DNA from: Candidatus Sabulitectum sp. | GTDB taxonomy: Bacteria > Fermentibacterota > Fermentibacteria > Fermentibacterales > JCC-6 | DNA: 62,894 nt | Direction: 5' to 3' | Assembly (NCBI GenBank): GCA_021107435.1 | Contig: JAIOSV010000057.1 | Location: 1 to 62,894, forward strand | Part shown: piece by piece, positions 59,554 through 62,894 of the stretch | Layout of the letters: each line of letters begins with the position of its first letter | Position numbering within the stretch: the stretch's first letter is position 1 | Position numbers and translations under genes: made by a program | The notes under the pieces: model-generated | Told to the model about the DNA's origin: nothing | The model's database searches: none | Seen by the model: the letters and a program-made list of their open reading frames with translations, nothing else

Positions 59554-60636
59554 CTAGAGAGCGCTCTTGATTATCTCCAATATGATTGACGAAAGAATCG
59601 GTGCTGAAATTATCGCACCGAATCTTTTTGCGCTCTGTCTTTCGATCGGCCAGACAGGGAATTGTTTAACAATTTTGTAGAGTACATTGAAATCCTCAAG
59701 TTTAGTGATAGCATCTTTCAGATCCTTGGTTGATTTTGATGTTGCCGCAACACTTTCATTGAATAACCTGCCATGCACTTCAGCCATTCTAAGCAATTCA
59801 GCTTGCTTCTCTCTGATCATTACCCTATGCGTACTCGATAATGGCAGGATGAAAACCAATGGACCTGCTATAAAGTAAATGAGGATGCCGATAATTAGAA
59901 TAATCAGCCTGTCTGGCTCACCTGATGAAAATACTGTTTCAATTTGAAGGGAAAGCAATATGCCTATCGAAGCAAAAGGTATTGCCAGTCCAAGGTTGAA
60001 CTTGCTAACCGGGGATAATCCTCCACATCCGTCGGGGTGGGAAAGCCAGAGTGATATCTGATCAACTCTGAGCAATTTTCTAAGTGAAGAAATTGTGAGA
60101 ATAGTGTTCAACAGCAAAAATCCAGTAGAATAGGAAAGAATAAACCAGAATGGTGCCCTCGAAAACGAGAACCCGGGAAAATCAAGGAAATAGCTCTGAC
60201 CTGAAGGAGAAAGACAACCATCAAGATAGGAGCATACTATCTTTGCCAATGCGATCAAGCAGGAAAAAACTGCGATTACAGTTGCAATACTCCTGCTTCT
60301 AAAAAGGGGTTCCATACCCTGAAGGCGATCAATCATTAACTCCTGATTGCTAAATACTCCGGAGAAGGATAGGTCTTTAAAGAGTTTATTAATTCCTTTT
60401 ATTATCCATATGTATGCTCCAGTCATCAATGGAATGAACAACCTGACTGCTATTGCGAATGTATTCTGAGTAAGCTTATCGAAAAACAATGGATCCTGAA
60501 GAGCTTGTATGTAGTCCAGCAGACAGGAAATAGCGAAGATCAGGAATGGAATGGCTATCGCAGCACCAGTGTCATGCCTGCGAAGAAATCGTCCTATCGG
60601 GTCGGCATTGTCTATCTGCAGCATATGCCTTTCCAT
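59554..60636 (-). CDS. Polytopic membrane protein of unknown function
   Basis: Protein of 360 residues. About six hydrophobic helices are visible (near 28-45, 65-85, 118-140, 165-185, 215-232 and 244-265), with a conserved-looking loop SHPDGCGGLSPVSKFNLGLA between the fourth and fifth. The C-terminal ~90 residues are soluble, with a helical segment (REKQAELLRMAEVHGRLFNES) and coiled coil, then a last hydrophobic stretch. No family is recognised. GGAGGG lies six bases before ATG 60636. Confidence 0.7.
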   Translation of the reverse strand: MERHMLQIDNADPIGRFLRRHDTGAAIAIPFLIFAISCLLDYIQALQDPLFFDKLTQNTFAIAVRLFIPLMTGAYIWIIKGINKLFKDLSFSGVFSNQELMIDRLQGMEPLFRSRSIATVIAVFSCLIALAKIVCSYLDGCLSPSGQSYFLDFPGFSFSRAPFWFILSYSTGFLLLNTILTISSLRKLLRVDQISLWLSHPDGCGGLSPVSKFNLGLAIPFASIGILLSLQIETVFSSGEPDRLIILIIGILIYFIAGPLVFILPLSSTHRVMIREKQAELLRMAEVHGRLFNESVAATSKSTKDLKDAITKLEDFNVLYKIVKQFPVWPIERQSAKRFGAIISAPILSSIILEIIKSAL

Positions 60637-60692
60637 AAAAAGCCCTCCAATTCGGGATTTTGCTTCTCTCTGTTCTTCAAACGAGAGTAAAA

Positions 60693-60721
60693 GTAATATT
60701 GAATCAAGTGATTTTTTGCAA
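60693..60721 (-). promoter_or_regulatory. Candidate promoter of the 59554-60636 gene
   Basis: Read on the minus strand, TTGCAA (60721-60716), a 17-base spacer and TATTAC (60698-60693). The two hexamers each match four of six positions. Confidence 0.4.
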
Positions 60722-61005
60722 CTCCTTATCCTGTGCCACTGCTAATTGCTTCCCAGTATCTATAATGTATGCTTATCAGTATAGCAATCATCATTGCTGT
60801 GAACCATAAAACAGGAGTGACTGGGAAAATGCATTCTACAAAGCCAGAAATCAACAACCGGGCCTGAATCTCAGTCCAGAAACAATACTGTGGATCTAAC
60901 TACCTGTCAGTCGCTTAGCTCAGAGCTAAGTTGCATCCTTCAATACTCAAAACACTGCCTCAAGAATCACTCGGGGAAATGGTAACTATTTTGAATTTGG
61001 TTCTA
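60722..61005. other. Divergent intergenic region
   Basis: About 285 bases between two divergent promoters, A/T-rich, with no gene or clear structure visible. Confidence 0.4.
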
Positions 61006-61035
61006 TTGACATAATAGAGAATGTTGAGCTAGAAT
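61006..61035 (+). promoter_or_regulatory. Promoter of the 61121-62757 operon
   Basis: TTGACA (61006-61011), an 18-base spacer and TAGAAT (61030-61035, five of six), about 85 bases before the first start codon. Confidence 0.65.
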
Positions 61036-61120
61036 AATTATATGTAATTACCTCAATTACCTCTCTGATGATAATGTTGCAGGGTTTACCCTCACAACCT
61101 CGTTATGAAGGAAGAATGAC

Positions 61121-61489
61121 ATGACAATTAGGATTAGGAAAACGGCGGATTACTCAGTCAATGATAGTGATTTGGTTATAACAGTCAAATTCGGACAGGG
61201 CAAGATGGGAACATCAACCATTTTATTCAATCCATCGGATCCTGAAGCTATTTCAATACCTCTTGCCGTCGGCCAGATCAAAAAAATATCAATTGGCGAT
61301 GGTGGACAGTATCGGGGAGGTAAACTGATAATCATCACCAAAATCGCGGATCTGAAGACTTCAAATAACAGAATCTCTGTTGGCTATGAGATCAAAGGAG
61401 GAAATTGGATTACAGTATGTCCCTCTTTCAGCGCGAAGAATGTCGCTGGCAGTACTGTTGAGACTATACTGGAGGTCAACATAATATGA
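61121..61489 (+). CDS. Small beta-rich protein of unknown function
   Basis: Protein of 122 residues without signal peptide or membrane helix. It is built of short strands (TIRIRKTADYSVND, DLVITVKFGQG, KIADLKTSNNRISVGYEI in pieces) and has a single cysteine. AAGGAAG lies seven bases before ATG. It is coupled by ATGA to the outer-membrane-like protein downstream, so the two probably work together. No family is recognised. Confidence 0.62.
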   Translation: MTIRIRKTADYSVNDSDLVITVKFGQGKMGTSTILFNPSDPEAISIPLAVGQIKKISIGDGGQYRGGKLIIITKIADLKTSNNRISVGYEIKGGNWITVCPSFSAKNVAGSTVETILEVNII

Positions 61490-62757
61490 AATCTATCTCA
61501 GTAACAAAGAGATCTAATATCTCCAGGTGGGGAATTCCCCTCATACCTTTACTCTTATTATGTTTTCTTGAACAGGCTTTTGCTTTCGTTGAGATGAGCG
61601 AAAACCACTCCCTTTCTGTTCCAATCTCTGAGTTGCGTGCTCCAGTATCCCCAGCATTTCAGTTGCTGTATAAATCACCTGCTGTAATTACACGACCGCA
61701 AACACCAAGAGCCGTTCTTGTCAGTCTGACTGATGCAATTCAGAATCTTGGAGATGCGAATATCGCTATGGAGTTCTCTCCGTACTGGATATTCTCACAT
61801 CCCGAAATCAGTTTCGAGGATTATTACAATCCTTCACCGGAGAACTCCTTATTGATGAACTCCTCACTCTCAGTAGGTTTTGACAACCAGATTGATTCGC
61901 TTGGCAGTAAAATGGCCGTAGGATTCAGAACTGTTGTATTCCCAGGTTCTCCAGGCATGCTGATAAAAAACATAAATACCCGGTTTTTTCAAATTACGCT
62001 GGCATCAGAAATTCTCGGAATGTGCTGGTATGACATAAATGAACACCTTGAGGATGTTAATTGCATCAATAGACTGCGTAACGCAGTAATAATCCACTGT
62101 GAGCAGTTTCGCCAAAATCCCAAAATACATACGGATTTAATCGGGCAAGATCTCATGGAAGCAATTGACGAAGCAGAGAATCTGATACTGGGCTTCATCG
62201 ATGAAGCCTCTTCTGATTCCGGAGTTCCAATGGATTCAGTCTACAACAATGCTATGAAGATGGCTGATGCACAAGAAGAAGTGCTTATTCAGATCCTCTC
62301 TGCAGAGGTAGAGGATGCTGATCTCTCCAGAAATGGCTTTTTGCTGGAGGTAGCGGGAGCTTCTGCATCCCGTTTTCAGGATAATAGATTCGGCAATCAC
62401 GAGTTTACGAGCTGTGCAGCGTGGATCACTCCCGGTTATGCAAGTAATTCTCTAGAATTTCTTGGAGTCTTCAGGGTCATCAGAGAACTCGATCTTGAAC
62501 AGACTTACCTGGATTGTGGAATAAGAGCAGGAATTTCCTCCAGATTTTTCACTCTGTCAGCAGAGGGTCTTCTCAGGCGTGGTGACGGCGAATCTTACAG
62601 AATAGCCACTAGCGCAGAGGTCAAGATTAGCGAGGATCTTTATGCGAGCATCGTTTTCGGCAAGGATTTCTCAAGTGAAGAAGATGAAGGGGATCTTCTG
62701 TCACTGCTCAGACTGGACTACAACCTGAGCGGTTTGACAAGAATCCTTATGGAGTAG
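61486..62757 (+). CDS. Predicted secreted/outer-membrane protein of unknown function
   Basis: Protein of 423 residues with a signal peptide (WGIPLIPLLLLCFLEQAFA). The early mature part has an AFQLLYKSPAVITRPQTPRA then SLTDAIQNLGDANIAMEFSP motif. This recalls outer-membrane proteins of FCB bacteria in which a TPR/TPRA-like block precedes a barrel. Amphipathic strands with Gly and aromatics fill the C-terminal half. A helical insertion lies at ~180-270. Barrel character is inferred; no function can be named. Confidence 0.62.
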   Translation: MKSISVTKRSNISRWGIPLIPLLLLCFLEQAFAFVEMSENHSLSVPISELRAPVSPAFQLLYKSPAVITRPQTPRAVLVSLTDAIQNLGDANIAMEFSPYWIFSHPEISFEDYYNPSPENSLLMNSSLSVGFDNQIDSLGSKMAVGFRTVVFPGSPGMLIKNINTRFFQITLASEILGMCWYDINEHLEDVNCINRLRNAVIIHCEQFRQNPKIHTDLIGQDLMEAIDEAENLILGFIDEASSDSGVPMDSVYNNAMKMADAQEEVLIQILSAEVEDADLSRNGFLLEVAGASASRFQDNRFGNHEFTSCAAWITPGYASNSLEFLGVFRVIRELDLEQTYLDCGIRAGISSRFFTLSAEGLLRRGDGESYRIATSAEVKISEDLYASIVFGKDFSSEEDEGDLLSLLRLDYNLSGLTRILME

Positions 62758-62848
62758 AAGTCTCCATCAGTCTGCAATTAAGGTAAGATAAAGTAATTCC
62801 CTTTCATGCTAGAAAAAGCAAGTCTCAGGCACCTGGTGGAGGAGAATC

Positions 62849-62894
62849 ATGGTTCAGATTCTCTCCTTGTCGAACACCAATAGTAAGGTAAACC
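62849..62894 (+). CDS. Start of a gene cut by the window end
   Basis: ATG at 62849 follows GGAGGAG by five bases and opens MVQILSLSNTNSKVN, 15 codons before the window ends. The strong ribosome site makes it likely to be real. Too little remains to identify it. Confidence 0.4.
   Translation, partial: MVQILSLSNTNSKVN

Overview
The window looks like a chromosomal stretch from an uncultured Gram-negative bacterium of the FCB superphylum. Three secreted proteins end in type IX secretion (T9SS) type A-like C-terminal sorting domains. Envelope genes are abundant (lptE, a GT9 heptosyltransferase, two O-antigen ligase-like proteins, PorV-like barrels). Base composition is close to balanced, and start codons are mixed (ATG, GTG, TTG and, by my reading, CTG). 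A lineage such as Fermentibacterota, Cloacimonadota or WOR-3 would fit, but the sequence alone does not settle it. I found no rRNA, tRNA, CRISPR array, transposase or phage gene.

Layout. 1-5.3 kb (minus): an O-antigen ligase-like protein behind a T9SS-sorted Ycf48/BNR-type propeller. 5.4-8.3 kb (plus): a glycosyltransferase, a DegT-type sugar aminotransferase and a sugar formyltransferase, coupled as an N-formyl-aminosugar mini-operon. 8.4-9.6 kb: a promoter with two palindromes, a 48-aa secreted peptide and a TrmB-type regulator. 10.7-15.3 kb (locus A): two paralogous secreted proteins flank a T9SS-sorted propeller and a TPR/CxxC protein. 15.3-20.9 kb (minus): dut, lptE, small membrane proteins, an M19 dipeptidase, a DUF5683-like protein, ApbE, a PflA-like radical SAM enzyme and a NusG-II protein. 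21.0-29.5 kb (minus): the conserved rimP-nusA-infB-rbfA-truB-ribF-rpsO-pnp operon, bounded by terminators. 29.6-46.3 kb (minus): a tightly packed 14-gene envelope polysaccharide operon. 46.4-50.2 kb: a radical SAM gene remnant, an SH3-like secreted protein and a three-gene ABC-2 exporter. 50.5-52.1 kb: a lipoprotein and a membrane protein/XRE regulator pair. 52.2-59.4 kb (locus B): two TPR/CxxC proteins, two paralogous secreted proteins, another T9SS-sorted propeller and an AAA-type ATPase. 59.5-62.9 kb: membrane and outer-membrane-like proteins of unknown role, and the first codons of a further gene.

The most interesting pattern is that loci A and B share one gene inventory: a TPR/coiled-coil/CxxC-CxxC protein, a T9SS-sorted propeller and a pair of small secreted paralogs. 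The secreted proteins of both loci belong to two unrelated fold families, yet all four end in the same short motif (aromatic-Gly/Ala-x-hydrophobic-Lys-x-x-Phe). In locus B the two TPR genes also share a near-consensus promoter and a conserved 5' leader. This suggests a recurring cassette that couples a cytoplasmic TPR sensor or scaffold to exported proteins. I do not recognise it as a named system.
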